The notes under the pieces are model-generated. The model did no database searches and was not told the origin of the DNA. It saw only the letters and a list, made by a program, of their open reading frames with translations. A stretch of DNA of 13,029 nucleotides from Clostridia bacterium (GTDB taxonomy: Bacteria > Bacillota_E > SLMV01 > PUMD01), in contig SKXF01000232.1 of assembly GCA_007128555.1 (NCBI GenBank), positions 1 to 13,029 of the forward strand. The letters are read 5' to 3'. Within the stretch, counting starts at the first letter, position 1. Each line of letters opens with the position of its first letter. Made by a program: the position numbers and the translations under genes. Positions 1 to 6,675 of the stretch are shown one piece after another.

Positions 1-68
1 CGGAAGGGGGTCGAACCCTCGACCTTATGACTGCCAGTCATACGCTCTCCCAACTGAGCTACCGCCCC
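1..68 (-). tRNA. tRNA-Ala (anticodon GGC), 3' end cut by window edge
   Basis: Reading the minus strand from 68, the acceptor 5' arm is GGGGCGG, followed by a D-arm (GCTC/GAGC stem), an anticodon stem TATGA/TCATA around the loop CTGGCAG, and a T-arm GAGGG/CCCTT with loop TTCGACC. The anticodon is GGC, reading Ala codon GCC. Only CCG of the acceptor 3' strand lies inside the window, so the last four paired bases, the discriminator and any CCA are missing and the G3:U70 identity pair cannot be checked. A near-consensus promoter lies just upstream (84-112). Confidence 0.93.
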
Positions 69-83
69 ACATCAGCGAACTCT

Positions 84-112
84 ATTATAGGGACAAATGC
101 CGCGGCAGTCAA
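84..112 (-). promoter_or_regulatory. Sigma-70/SigA-type promoter for the tRNA-Ala
   Basis: On the minus strand the -35 box TTGACT (112-107) and the perfect -10 box TATAAT (89-84) are separated by 17 bases. The predicted start site is about 7 bases further, leaving a leader of around 10 bases before the tRNA 5' end at 68. Stable RNA genes usually have strong promoters like this. The 60 bases between rsfS and the -35 box show no convincing terminator, so some readthrough from rsfS is possible. Confidence 0.8.
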
Positions 113-171
113 GGCCAACCCAAGAGGTAGAGGCGCGTTCCATACGCCGTGACCCTGCTCCACCAAGTTCC

Positions 172-534
172 CTACCCCGAAGCATCAACCAAAGACAGGA
201 CTTCCGCGTCTCCCCACAGGCGTTCCAGGTCATAATATCTCCTGTCGTCGGCCGTAAAGACATGGACCAACACATCGCCAGCATCGATCAAAATCCAACC
301 CTCATCGCGAGATCCTTCCACCCGGAAGCTGCGGTCACCCTTAGCCTTGAGATGCTGAACAATGTGATCACGTATGGCATCAAGATGAGTGCCAGACGTA
401 CCGTGACAGATGAGGAAATAATCACTGATCAACGTAATTCGGGTCACATCGAGCACAACAACATCAAGGGCCTTGCGCTCTTCGCACACCGATGCAATCT
501 CCATTGCTTTCTCTTTAGAACCCAAGTTCGACAA
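172..534 (-). CDS. rsfS: Ribosomal silencing factor RsfS (YbeB/Iojap family)
   Basis: RsfS binds ribosomal protein L14 on the 50S subunit and blocks subunit joining, lowering translation under nutrient limitation. The 120-residue product matches the family in length and in its hallmark segments: LDVVVLDVTRITLISDYFLI near the N-terminus, then EGSRDEGWILIDAGDVLVHV and FTADDRRYYDLERLW at the C-terminal half. It is the last protein gene of the cluster, 20 bases after the LCP gene. The start is uncertain: the TTG at 534 lies only 3 bases from an AGGAGG Shine-Dalgarno, while another in-frame TTG three codons later has a 12-base spacing and the first ATG is at 504. The conserved domain is intact with any of these. 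The nadD-rsfS neighbourhood is typical of Firmicutes. Confidence 0.93.
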   Translation of the reverse strand: MSNLGSKEKAMEIASVCEERKALDVVVLDVTRITLISDYFLICHGTSGTHLDAIRDHIVQHLKAKGDRSFRVEGSRDEGWILIDAGDVLVHVFTADDRRYYDLERLWGDAEVLSLVDASG

Positions 535-554
535 ATCCCTCCTATTCCATATTG

Positions 555-1844
555 CTACGGTTCGAAAACGTAGTCTGCGCCCACGTAGACCGAGATCATA
601 GCCGGGTCATCATCATCCTCGACATCTGCCTGTTCCTGCCCATTGTACAGTTCCACTTCGGACTCATCAGACACGAAACTGCGCACGGCCCGCACCATCA
701 ACTCTCCCGCAACGCTGTCGTCGCCCGATCGGTCTACGATCCTAGTATGCTCATACTTCTCATCCCGCATATCAGGGGCGTTGCCCACGTGAACAACATC
801 GTAACCGTAGGCTCTCAGGCGATCAGCCACCTGCACGGCGACACCAGGAAGGCCTCCACCATTGAGAACCTCGACGGTGATCTCGCCGTTCTCCTCTCTG
901 ATCAGTCCACGAATCAGGGTGTCCACCATGATCTTTGTCTCGTCGGTCCTGGGAAACCAGTAACTGACACGCTCGTGGTAGCGGGCATCACCCGGGACCA
1001 TGGTCATGGGAACATCATCCGGGGACAGGCTCATGGCAGAGTTGACGAAAGAAATCATCCTTGAGGGGGACATGTTGGTGTCAACATGTCCCGATACCTG
1101 TTTGGCCAGTTCCGGCAGTCGGAAGACCGTCTCCACCTGGAGCAGTTCGGCCAACACCACCTTGAGGAAGGCCCTCTGACGATCGATCCGCTCAATGTCG
1201 GAACCATACAGGCCGCGATAGCGGACATAGTGCAATGCGGTCTCGCCGTCCATCATCTGATCCCCAGCAGGGATGTCAATCACAAGATTTTGAGTTGGAT
1301 CTTCATAGTACATGTGCCGATCAATGTGCATAGGCACACCGCCGATGGTGTCGATGATCCCTGCAAAGCCCGCAAAATCCACCCGAATGTAGTAGTGTAT
1401 CGGAACATCCAGAAGCAGCGATACCGTGTCAATGGCAAGCTTCGCACCCCCGTGGGCAAAGGCGTGGCCGATCTTCTCTGGCGCAGGCCGCCCCGGTATG
1501 ACGGCCCACGTGTCGCGGGGTATGAAGACCACATTGGCCTCCAGGGTGACAGGATCCAGGGTAGCCAGGAAGAGGGTATCGGAGCGAGGAGGAATATATG
1601 CATTGGAATCCTCCGGATGCTCTGCATCCACTCCCAGGACCAGGATGTGGATTCTTTCCCCGGGTTCGGGTGCAGGAATCTCCCTGGCAATCGTTTCACC
1701 ATTCTCACCGCTCAGGCCGGACAAAAACACATAGACAGAGCTCACAGCAAAGAACAGGACAAGGGCCAACCCCACGCCAAGGAAAAGTGCAATTCGCTTC
1801 CAGGAAAAACCCTTCTTCCTGGCTCGCCTTTTTCCCTTGGCCAC
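555..1844 (-). CDS. LCP (LytR-CpsA-Psr) family cell-wall polymer ligase with LytR_C domain
   Basis: LCP proteins transfer undecaprenyl-phosphate-linked glycopolymers, such as teichoic acid-like or capsule polymers, to peptidoglycan outside the membrane. The product has 429 residues: a very basic cytoplasmic start, one membrane segment at about 18-42, then an extracellular LCP domain at about 65-250. Visible LCP motifs are LVLGVD (68-73), PRSDTLFL (86-93), IPRDTW (108-113) and DIERIDRQRAFL, which carries the Arg/Asp residues that hold the pyrophosphate lipid. A LytR_C-like domain follows, opening with ITVEVLNGGGLPGVA, and the tail is acidic. The start is GTG at 1844 behind a GGGGG/TAGGA-rich Shine-Dalgarno region. 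A possible promoter lies in the 128-base gap to nadD. The polymer attached cannot be told from sequence. Confidence 0.92.
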   Translation of the reverse strand: MAKGKRRARKKGFSWKRIALFLGVGLALVLFFAVSSVYVFLSGLSGENGETIAREIPAPEPGERIHILVLGVDAEHPEDSNAYIPPRSDTLFLATLDPVTLEANVVFIPRDTWAVIPGRPAPEKIGHAFAHGGAKLAIDTVSLLLDVPIHYYIRVDFAGFAGIIDTIGGVPMHIDRHMYYEDPTQNLVIDIPAGDQMMDGETALHYVRYRGLYGSDIERIDRQRAFLKVVLAELLQVETVFRLPELAKQVSGHVDTNMSPSRMISFVNSAMSLSPDDVPMTMVPGDARYHERVSYWFPRTDETKIMVDTLIRGLIREENGEITVEVLNGGGLPGVAVQVADRLRAYGYDVVHVGNAPDMRDEKYEHTRIVDRSGDDSVAGELMVRAVRSFVSDESEVELYNGQEQADVEDDDDPAMISVYVGADYVFEP

Positions 1845-1922
1845 CGATTCCTACCCCCTGTCCACAAGCACAGACCACATTCCTATGGGATCATCGATAG
1901 AAAGATTGTCGCTCTTGAGTCC

Positions 1923-1951
1923 ATTTTAACATAAAGTGCGGATGGTATTCA
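1923..1951 (-). promoter_or_regulatory. Possible extended -10 promoter for the LCP-rsfS pair
   Basis: In the gap between nadD and the LCP gene, the minus strand shows TGT followed directly by TAAAAT (-10 at 1928-1923), an extended -10 arrangement. Seventeen bases upstream the best -35 is the weak TGAATA (1951-1946). The extended TGn motif can compensate for a poor -35. This would allow LCP and rsfS to be expressed apart from the ribosomal genes; the nadD 3' side shows no terminator. Confidence 0.4.
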
Positions 1952-1972
1952 TTGGGGCACAACCTTGACGCT

Positions 1973-2659
1973 TCAGAATGTGATCGGCGCACGGGGCCGA
2001 ACCTTGCCCCCATCCCCGGAGTACAATCCGTGCTCCAGGATGTACTGCTCCACGACCTCCGGAACCAGGTACTTGATGCTGCGTCCTCGCCGGACCCGCT
2101 CACGTAGATCACTGGACGATATCGATAGAGCAGGGACCGCGAACATCCTGATCCCCCTTCTCTGACGCACGGACAGCCGATCCCGGAAACGAAAAAAATT
2201 CTCCGTGGGGTAGCCCGGCCGGGTTGCGGCGATGAACCGACAGACCCCGAACAGGCCCTCGGCATTCTTCCATTCGGGAATCTGCATAACTGCATCGACG
2301 CCAGTAATGAAGAAAAGTTCCGCCTCCGGCCCGTAATGACTGCGGAAGCATCTCATGGTGTCTATGGTGTAGGATGGACCTTCGCGATTCACTTCAACGG
2401 TGGACACCGAGAAATGAGGGTTACTCTTCACCGCTAAAGTGGTCATATTGAGTCGATGATGAGAAGGGGTCACAAAGCTCTGGGTCTTGTGCGCGGGCAT
2501 CCCTGCAGGGATGAAGACAACCTGCTCCAGGCTAAAGCCGTCGTATACCGACTCTGCCGCCACGAGATGTCCGTGATGAATCGGGTCGAAGGTACCCCCC
2601 ATGAAACCTATGCGCCTCGGGCTCTGCCCCTCACCAGGGCTCGTACTCGAACTCTGCAT
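1973..2659 (-). CDS. nadD: Nicotinate-nucleotide adenylyltransferase NadD
   Basis: NadD joins ATP and nicotinate mononucleotide to give deamido-NAD, an essential step of NAD synthesis in the cytoplasm. The 228-residue product has the nucleotidyltransferase signature GGTFDPIHHGHL (21-32), with the (H/T)xGH ATP-binding histidines. It also has PAGMPAHK, FITGVDAV, and the C-terminal ISSSDLRERVRRG (from 180), which corresponds to the ISSTxIR motif. The ATG at 2659 sits inside the 3' end of obgE, a 29-base overlap that implies translational coupling. No ATG, GTG or TTG lies between it and the core, so the roughly 16-residue Ser/Pro-rich extension before the domain appears real. The usual Firmicutes partner yqeK, expected after nadD, is not present. 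Confidence 0.95.
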   Translation of the reverse strand: MQSSSTSPGEGQSPRRIGFMGGTFDPIHHGHLVAAESVYDGFSLEQVVFIPAGMPAHKTQSFVTPSHHRLNMTTLAVKSNPHFSVSTVEVNREGPSYTIDTMRCFRSHYGPEAELFFITGVDAVMQIPEWKNAEGLFGVCRFIAATRPGYPTENFFRFRDRLSVRQRRGIRMFAVPALSISSSDLRERVRRGRSIKYLVPEVVEQYILEHGLYSGDGGKVRPRAPITF

Positions 2660-3905
2660 CTCCGATCTTCACCGCATCTCCTTCACGAACCCCGGCCTCT
2701 TCCAGGAGCTCGTACAGACCGGACCTGCGTAAGCGTTGATTGAGATGCTCCACCGCCTCATCATTTTCCATGTCGGTCATCTTCACCCAGCGCTCGTAAC
2801 GACGATCCTGCACAACCCATCCATCCTCGGTGCGCTGAACGTGAACGGAGTCCTCTTCATCAGCCCGGTAGACCTTGAAACCGGCGGGCTGCTCAGCTTT
2901 CGCGTCGGCACGGGCGTCGACCAGGAGTTCCCAGGTAGCATTCAGGAGCTCGTCGAGTCCCCTCTGGGCAGCTGATGAGATCACGGTGGCCCGATGCCCC
3001 CTGCTCTCAACCCACTGCCGGAACACCTCCCAGGTTTCCTCGGTCTCCGGCAGGTCATACTTGGTACCGACCACGATCCTCGGCCTGGACGAAAGGTCCA
3101 CCTCGTATGCCGCGAGTTCCTCATCAATCTCTGAAAATGCCTCGCGGGGACTCTTTCCCGCAGGATCTGCCAGATCGACCAGGTGCAGAAGCACAGCCGT
3201 GCGCTCGGCGTGCCGCAAGAACTCGTCTCCCAACCCCACGCCTTTATGAGCGCCACCGATCAATCCAGGAAGATCAGCAACCACGAAAGAACGCTCAAAA
3301 TCCAGGCTCACCACGCCCAGGTTCGGCTCCAGGGTGGTGAAGGGATAGTCCGCGATCTCAGGTCGGGCCGCTGAGATCACCGAGAGCAAGGTGGACTTGC
3401 CTGCATTGGGAAGACCGATCAGACCGACATCGGCCAGGAGCTTGAGTTCCATCTGAATCCACGACGCCTGGCCGGGCTCACCCTTCTCTGCAAATCGCGG
3501 CGCACGGTACTTCGAGGTGGCAAACCGGGCGTTCCCCCTGCCACCACGTCCTCCCCTGGCGACCACCTGGCGCTGCCCCTCCTCGACCATATCTGCAATG
3601 AGGCGACCCTGCTCGTCCCTCACGATCGTTCCGGGAGGAATGGGTATTTCCACACTTCGGCCGCCCTTGCCGTGCATTTTCTTTCCCCGTCCCCTGGCGC
3701 CATGTCCCGCACGGAAATGGCTCTGGCGCCGAAAAGACGAAAGCGTTGTCAGACCCTTCTGAACAACCAACACAACATCCCCGCCAGCGCCCCCGTCTCC
3801 ACCATCGGGCCCACCTTTGGGGATGTGTTTTTCGCGGCGGAAGGCTGCGGCTCCATCGCCACCGTCTCCGCCACTGACCATGATTTTTGCCCGGTCAATA
3901 AACAC
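2631..3905 (-). CDS. obgE: 50S ribosome-assembly GTPase ObgE/CgtA
   Basis: Obg is an essential GTPase that binds the 50S subunit late in assembly and links ribosome maturation to (p)ppGpp. The product shows the glycine-rich Obg fold (about 1-155), the G domain with G1 GLPNAGKS (164-171), G2 around DYPFTTLEPN, G3 DLPG (211-214) and G5 SSAAQRG, and a C-terminal OCT domain (about 345-424). The G4 motif reads TKYD (281-284) instead of the usual NKxD. I chose the GTG at 3905: it gives the canonical N-terminus (M)FIDRAKI and lies 8 bases after a GGAG. An in-frame GTG at 3914 would add three residues but directly abuts that Shine-Dalgarno. The gene begins 17 bases after rpmA. Confidence 0.95.
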   Translation of the reverse strand: MFIDRAKIMVSGGDGGDGAAAFRREKHIPKGGPDGGDGGAGGDVVLVVQKGLTTLSSFRRQSHFRAGHGARGRGKKMHGKGGRSVEIPIPPGTIVRDEQGRLIADMVEEGQRQVVARGGRGGRGNARFATSKYRAPRFAEKGEPGQASWIQMELKLLADVGLIGLPNAGKSTLLSVISAARPEIADYPFTTLEPNLGVVSLDFERSFVVADLPGLIGGAHKGVGLGDEFLRHAERTAVLLHLVDLADPAGKSPREAFSEIDEELAAYEVDLSSRPRIVVGTKYDLPETEETWEVFRQWVESRGHRATVISSAAQRGLDELLNATWELLVDARADAKAEQPAGFKVYRADEEDSVHVQRTEDGWVVQDRRYERWVKMTDMENDEAVEHLNQRLRRSGLYELLEEAGVREGDAVKIGDAEFEYEPW

Positions 3906-3922
3906 GGCAACCACTCCGGGTT

Positions 3923-4234
3923 TTAGTTGTCATCATTAGCAGCCGCTGCGACAACCTGTTCCTCGGGGAAAATCTCGACCATTTTGCGGTTCTTGCCGCG
4001 ACGACGGTAGTTGACCACACCATCCACCCTTGCGTACAGCGTGTAGTCGCTGCCGACACCCACGTTTCTACCCGGGAGGATCTTCGTACCGCGCTGCCTG
4101 ACCAGGATGCTTCCCGTGGTCACGACCTCGCCAGCGTAGACCTTGACCCCCAGGTACTGGGCGTTGCTGTCACGACCGTTGCGGGAACTTCCACCCGCCT
4201 TCTTATGGGCAAAAAGCTGAAGATCAATGCGCAT
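3923..4234 (-). CDS. rpmA: 50S ribosomal protein L27, with Prp-cleaved N-terminal extension
   Basis: L27 reaches the peptidyl transferase centre of the ribosome through its N-terminal tail. The 103-residue product has the family core, including [27 protein letters not shown] and DGVV. It begins [15 protein letters not shown], the Firmicutes-type extension. In this group Prp removes the first residues so that mature L27 begins at about A9-HKKAGG. I chose the ATG at 4234: the GGAGG ending the prp gene lies 8 bases upstream, and the sequence then matches known unprocessed L27 starts. A GTG three codons earlier is in frame but overlaps that Shine-Dalgarno. The start codon is separated from the prp stop by a single base, so the two genes are tightly coupled. 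Confidence 0.96.
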   Translation of the reverse strand: MRIDLQLFAHKKAGGSSRNGRDSNAQYLGVKVYAGEVVTTGSILVRQRGTKILPGRNVGVGSDYTLYARVDGVVNYRRRGKNRKMVEIFPEEQVVAAAANDDN

Positions 4235-4235
4235 T

Positions 4236-4589
4236 TCACTCACCTCCCACTTTAATTAAACTCAACCGCTCCGAATACTGCTCGCCTATATCCGCCAATG
4301 CAAGATAGGTCGTCTCAAGGATAACCTGGGCCTCGCGCCAGGATCCAGCCCGCAGACCCGACGAGTGTTTCACACGGCAGAACAGGTAGCCCCTGTCCAC
4401 CTCGACCTCGAGGGGACAGAGCACAACCCGCTCCAGTCCGATCACTGCCGCCTGCGTCAGGGCCGATACTGCAGCGCACAGGATGTCGCGCCCCTGGCCC
4501 TCAAGTTCAGCATGACCGGAAACCTCGAAACCGCTAAGTCCCGAATACTGCCCAGACTCCGTCGTAAAAAACCTCGCAGTGATCACCAC
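4236..4589 (-). CDS. prp: Ribosomal-processing cysteine protease Prp (YsxB)
   Basis: Prp cleaves the N-terminal extension of ribosomal protein L27 in Firmicutes and relatives; without this cut L27 cannot support normal peptide bond formation. The 117-residue product carries the conserved motif [20 protein letters not shown], whose His26 and Cys38 fit the known catalytic His/Cys pair. The gene lies between rplU and rpmA, its classical position, 10 bases after the rplU stop. The start is taken as the first of two consecutive GTG codons (4589 and 4586). No clear Shine-Dalgarno precedes them, so translation probably depends on coupling to rplU. Its substrate is encoded immediately downstream and contains the matching cleavage site. 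Confidence 0.92.
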   Translation of the reverse strand: MVITARFFTTESGQYSGLSGFEVSGHAELEGQGRDILCAAVSALTQAAVIGLERVVLCPLEVEVDRGYLFCRVKHSSGLRAGSWREAQVILETTYLALADIGEQYSERLSLIKVGGE

Positions 4590-4599
4590 GCGACGACAG

Positions 4600-4935
4600 T
4601 TAACCCGTCTCGGGCAGATCGATGCGGTCGATCCGCACCTCGCTGAACTGCTGCCGATGGCCGCGAAGCTTGCGGTAGTTCACCCTGGGCTTGTACTTGA
4701 ATACGATGACCTTGTCGCCCTTGCCCTCGGCCACCACATTCGCGATCACCTTGGCCCCATCAATGACAGGGTTGCCGACGGTCACTCGCCCACCGGACTT
4801 GATGAGCAGCACTTGATCAAACTCAACTTCCTCATTCGGGTCGGCGCTGAGCTTCTCCACGCGTAAGGTATCTCCAGGAGCTACTCGATACTGCTTGCCT
4901 CCCGTTTCGATGACTGCATAATCCAATTGCCTCAC
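4600..4935 (-). CDS. rplU: 50S ribosomal protein L21
   Basis: L21 binds 23S rRNA in the large subunit. The product shows the family core YAVIETGGKQYRVAPGD, VEKL, NPVIDGAKV and the C-terminal VFKYKPRVNYRKLRGHRQQ. I chose the GTG at 4935, giving 111 residues, because GAGGGG lies about 9 bases upstream; a TTG at 4926 giving 108 residues is the alternative and would start three residues from the usual MYAIIE start. A longer open frame exists upstream to 4998 but falls in the 5' leader and does not resemble L21. It is the first gene of the rplU-prp-rpmA-obgE-nadD run and is preceded by a promoter and a leader hairpin. Confidence 0.95.
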   Translation of the reverse strand: MRQLDYAVIETGGKQYRVAPGDTLRVEKLSADPNEEVEFDQVLLIKSGGRVTVGNPVIDGAKVIANVVAEGKGDKVIVFKYKPRVNYRKLRGHRQQFSEVRIDRIDLPETG

Positions 4936-4960
4936 AGCCGAACACCCCTCAAAGGATCTA

Positions 4961-4987
4961 CGGAGCAACATCAGACTTGCTCTTCCG
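4961..4987 (-). promoter_or_regulatory. Hairpin in the rplU 5' leader (possible L21 leader element)
   Basis: The predicted leader from about 5015 to 4936 contains a stem of eight pairs: GAGCAA with TTGCTC plus two outer pairs across a small bulge, closing an 8-base loop. B. subtilis rplU has a structured L21 leader thought to mediate control by ribosomal proteins. This hairpin sits where that element would be, but I cannot confirm a match to its consensus. There is no T-run after the stem, so it does not look like a terminator. Confidence 0.4.
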
Positions 4988-5021
4988 ATCAGGATCAAAC
5001 ACCATGCACAGAACGACCACT

Positions 5022-5050
5022 ATTTTAGCACAGGCCATGAAGCGGGTCAA
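5022..5050 (-). promoter_or_regulatory. SigA-type promoter with extended -10 for the rplU operon
   Basis: On the minus strand TTGACC (5050-5045) and TAAAAT (5027-5022) are spaced by 17 bases, and TGC precedes the -10 as an extended -10 motif. The predicted start near 5015 gives an 80-base leader before the rplU GTG. This is the best-placed promoter for the whole ribosomal protein, obgE and nadD run. Confidence 0.75.
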
Positions 5051-5108
5051 ACCGCATCTCAACTGGCGATTGGGAGAAAACACGCGCCGACCGGTACCTG
5101 CTTCCGCC

Positions 5109-5137
5109 ATCTTACCACTGCGTTGAGCAGAAATCAA
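5109..5137 (-). promoter_or_regulatory. Possible second upstream promoter for rplU
   Basis: TTGATT (5137-5132) and TAAGAT (5114-5109) on the minus strand are separated by exactly 17 bases, about 87 bases upstream of the stronger promoter. Tandem promoters are common for ribosomal protein operons, but matches of this quality also arise by chance. No extended -10 is present. Confidence 0.4.
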
Positions 5138-5242
5138 CAATACCGGAGCCGAGAACTCAACGGGCATCCCGCGTTAGGCCCGCCCGGCTCACAATAAGGG
5201 GCCGGCACTGAGAAGAAACCCCGGGGCTGACGCCGAGCAACA
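5138..5242. other. Gap after the M20 gene; weak hairpins only
   Basis: This is the upstream part of the 307-base gap between the M20-like gene and rplU. On the minus strand, a weak GC stem around 5220-5236 is followed by a T-rich TTTCTTCT stretch, and a second stem pairs CCGGC with GCCGG at about 5181-5206. Neither is a clear rho-independent terminator. No gene is seen here. Confidence 0.3.
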
Positions 5243-6493
5243 TCAACCCAGCCAGTTAGCAATCAGGTCACACAGCGTCATAACTTCATCCCAGCCGTCT
5301 CTGAGGGTCACCCAATCATCGCCCAGCAGCCCATCGCCGCCAGATGCTCCCCACATCACGGTGGGGATGCCCATGGCGCAGAGCCCGCCCGCATCAAAGG
5401 CCCCGGGTATGTAGAGGAGCTCGGGTTCAACACCCCTCACCTGGACATTGGATTCCCTGAGCCGCTGCACCACGGCAGAGCCCGGATCGACCTCCGCGGG
5501 CAGCATGTAGACGCCGCCCTCCACCTCCACCTCAAAGGGCGACATGTCGCCGATCGCGGCGCGGACCTCGCTCACGGCCTCTGCGATATCATCGCCGGGA
5601 AGCAGTCTCCGGTCGACGGAGATCCTCGCATAGCCAGGCAAGGTGTGCGGAGCAACCGGCGAATAGACGACCTGGTAGGGCACCGCATGCTGCCCTCCAA
5701 GGTCCGGGTGAGTCTTGCTGAACTGCATCGCGCGGATCCGGTTGATCACCTCGTTGGCCCCATCGATGGCGCTGTGCCCCAGCCAGGGCGTACTCGAATG
5801 AGCGGCCTTGCCTCGCACGTGCACATAAACATCGACGCGGCCCCGGTTAGCCACGGTGATGTTCATACCCGTCCCCGTGAGAAGGATCCCGTACCTTGGC
5901 TTCGGATTGAGGTGTGCGATGATCGCCTCGGAGCAATGGTGACTGCTTCGACCCTCATTGTTGATCGCAAAATACAACATCCCCTCGAGGGGTACCTCCG
6001 ACTCCACAAAAGCCTTGATCACCGTAATCATCGCCGCCTGGTGGACCTTGTTCTGGCTGACTCCCTGTCCGAAAATGGCCGGCTCATGCGATGCGTGGGG
6101 CGCGTGATCCGCTCCCGAAGGGTCCTCCACACCTTCGTCGGCTTCGAGTTCGGGGACACATGCGATTCTGGCGATGAAGGGATCCCTCATCAGGTTCTGG
6201 TGCTGGGTAGGCGTGTACGCCTGGATCAAAAGGGACTCCCCCGAGCTTCCCGATCCCATCTTCACCACCACCTGGTTGAGAGGCATCTCCAATATATTGT
6301 AGATACCAGCATCCTCCATGATGGGTCGCAGAACGTCCTGCACGTACTCCACCAGCTTCGGATGATCGGCGTCGATCAGGGTGTCCGGACCGAGGGGGAC
6401 TTCCGTGGGAACCTCGATGATCTCCCTGAGAACGTCGACGAAGAATTCGCGATCCAAAGCACCCTGCACTCGCGCAAACAGATCAGCATTCAT
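5243..6493 (-). CDS. M20-family peptidase/deacylase homologue with most metal ligands lost
   Basis: The overall layout is that of M20 (ArgE/DapE/CPG2-like) zinc hydrolases: 416 residues with a catalytic-type domain interrupted by a dimerisation domain (VRGKAAHSSTP at 227-236) and ending in the usual second half (SVDRRLLPGDD, GIPTVMWG). By eye alignment, the ligand positions have changed. The GHxD motif reads AYTP (92-95), the bridging Asp of the GxxSD(D/N)K motif is Gln147 in GQGVSQNK, the EE pair is N179-E180, and the C-terminal AH is replaced near LGDDW (390-394). Family members of this length normally keep all of these. The gene could be a pseudoenzyme, a binding or regulatory protein, or an enzyme with a rebuilt site. 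ATG 6493 has an AAAGGAG 9 bases upstream and overlaps the stop of a small upstream ORF. Confidence 0.8.
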   Translation of the reverse strand: MNADLFARVQGALDREFFVDVLREIIEVPTEVPLGPDTLIDADHPKLVEYVQDVLRPIMEDAGIYNILEMPLNQVVVKMGSGSSGESLLIQAYTPTQHQNLMRDPFIARIACVPELEADEGVEDPSGADHAPHASHEPAIFGQGVSQNKVHQAAMITVIKAFVESEVPLEGMLYFAINNEGRSSHHCSEAIIAHLNPKPRYGILLTGTGMNITVANRGRVDVYVHVRGKAAHSSTPWLGHSAIDGANEVINRIRAMQFSKTHPDLGGQHAVPYQVVYSPVAPHTLPGYARISVDRRLLPGDDIAEAVSEVRAAIGDMSPFEVEVEGGVYMLPAEVDPGSAVVQRLRESNVQVRGVEPELLYIPGAFDAGGLCAMGIPTVMWGASGGDGLLGDDWVTLRDGWDEVMTLCDLIANWLG

Positions 6494-6675
6494 CCTGACC
6501 GTCTCCTTTCAAGATGGGCTACTCCTGTCGGGCAACCGCTCCTCGATCCCCCCATCATCACCAGGTGGGGCGACGCGCTCAACACATCATCGAGCAGGAA
6601 GGCCCTCTCCGCCGCAGTGGCGCCTATCAGCATCGCCCCAAATATCTCCGCGGCGTCGAATCCATTGCAGAACAT
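6490..6675 (-). CDS. Small ORF coupled to the M20-like gene, unrecognised
   Basis: A 61-codon frame from ATG 6675 ends in TGA sharing an ATGA with the M20-like start codon, which favours a real, translationally coupled gene. Its first 45 codons show the strong G/C third-position bias of the neighbouring genes, and residues 5-29 (starting GFDAAEIFGAML) look protein-like; the C-terminal part (after MMGG) is Arg/Gly/Ser-rich and less convincing. No good Shine-Dalgarno precedes the ATG, and the frame stays open only eleven codons further upstream, after an in-frame TAG. It could be a genuine small protein or the remnant of a larger gene: the segment GFDAAEIFGAML...LLDD loosely recalls a CobT-like region, but that resemblance is weak. 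Confidence 0.35.
   Translation of the reverse strand: MFCNGFDAAEIFGAMLIGATAAERAFLLDDVLSASPHLVMMGGSRSGCPTGVAHLERRRSG

Noticed and set aside
1086..1934. A 282-codon plus-strand frame opposite the LCP gene
   Set aside because: The minus-strand LCP gene is clear by motifs; this frame has no domain-like content and is explained by antisense base bias.
1891..2295. A 134-codon minus-strand frame overlapping nadD
   Set aside because: NadD in the other frame has the full set of motifs; this is its shadow and runs past the nadD stop without a ribosome site.
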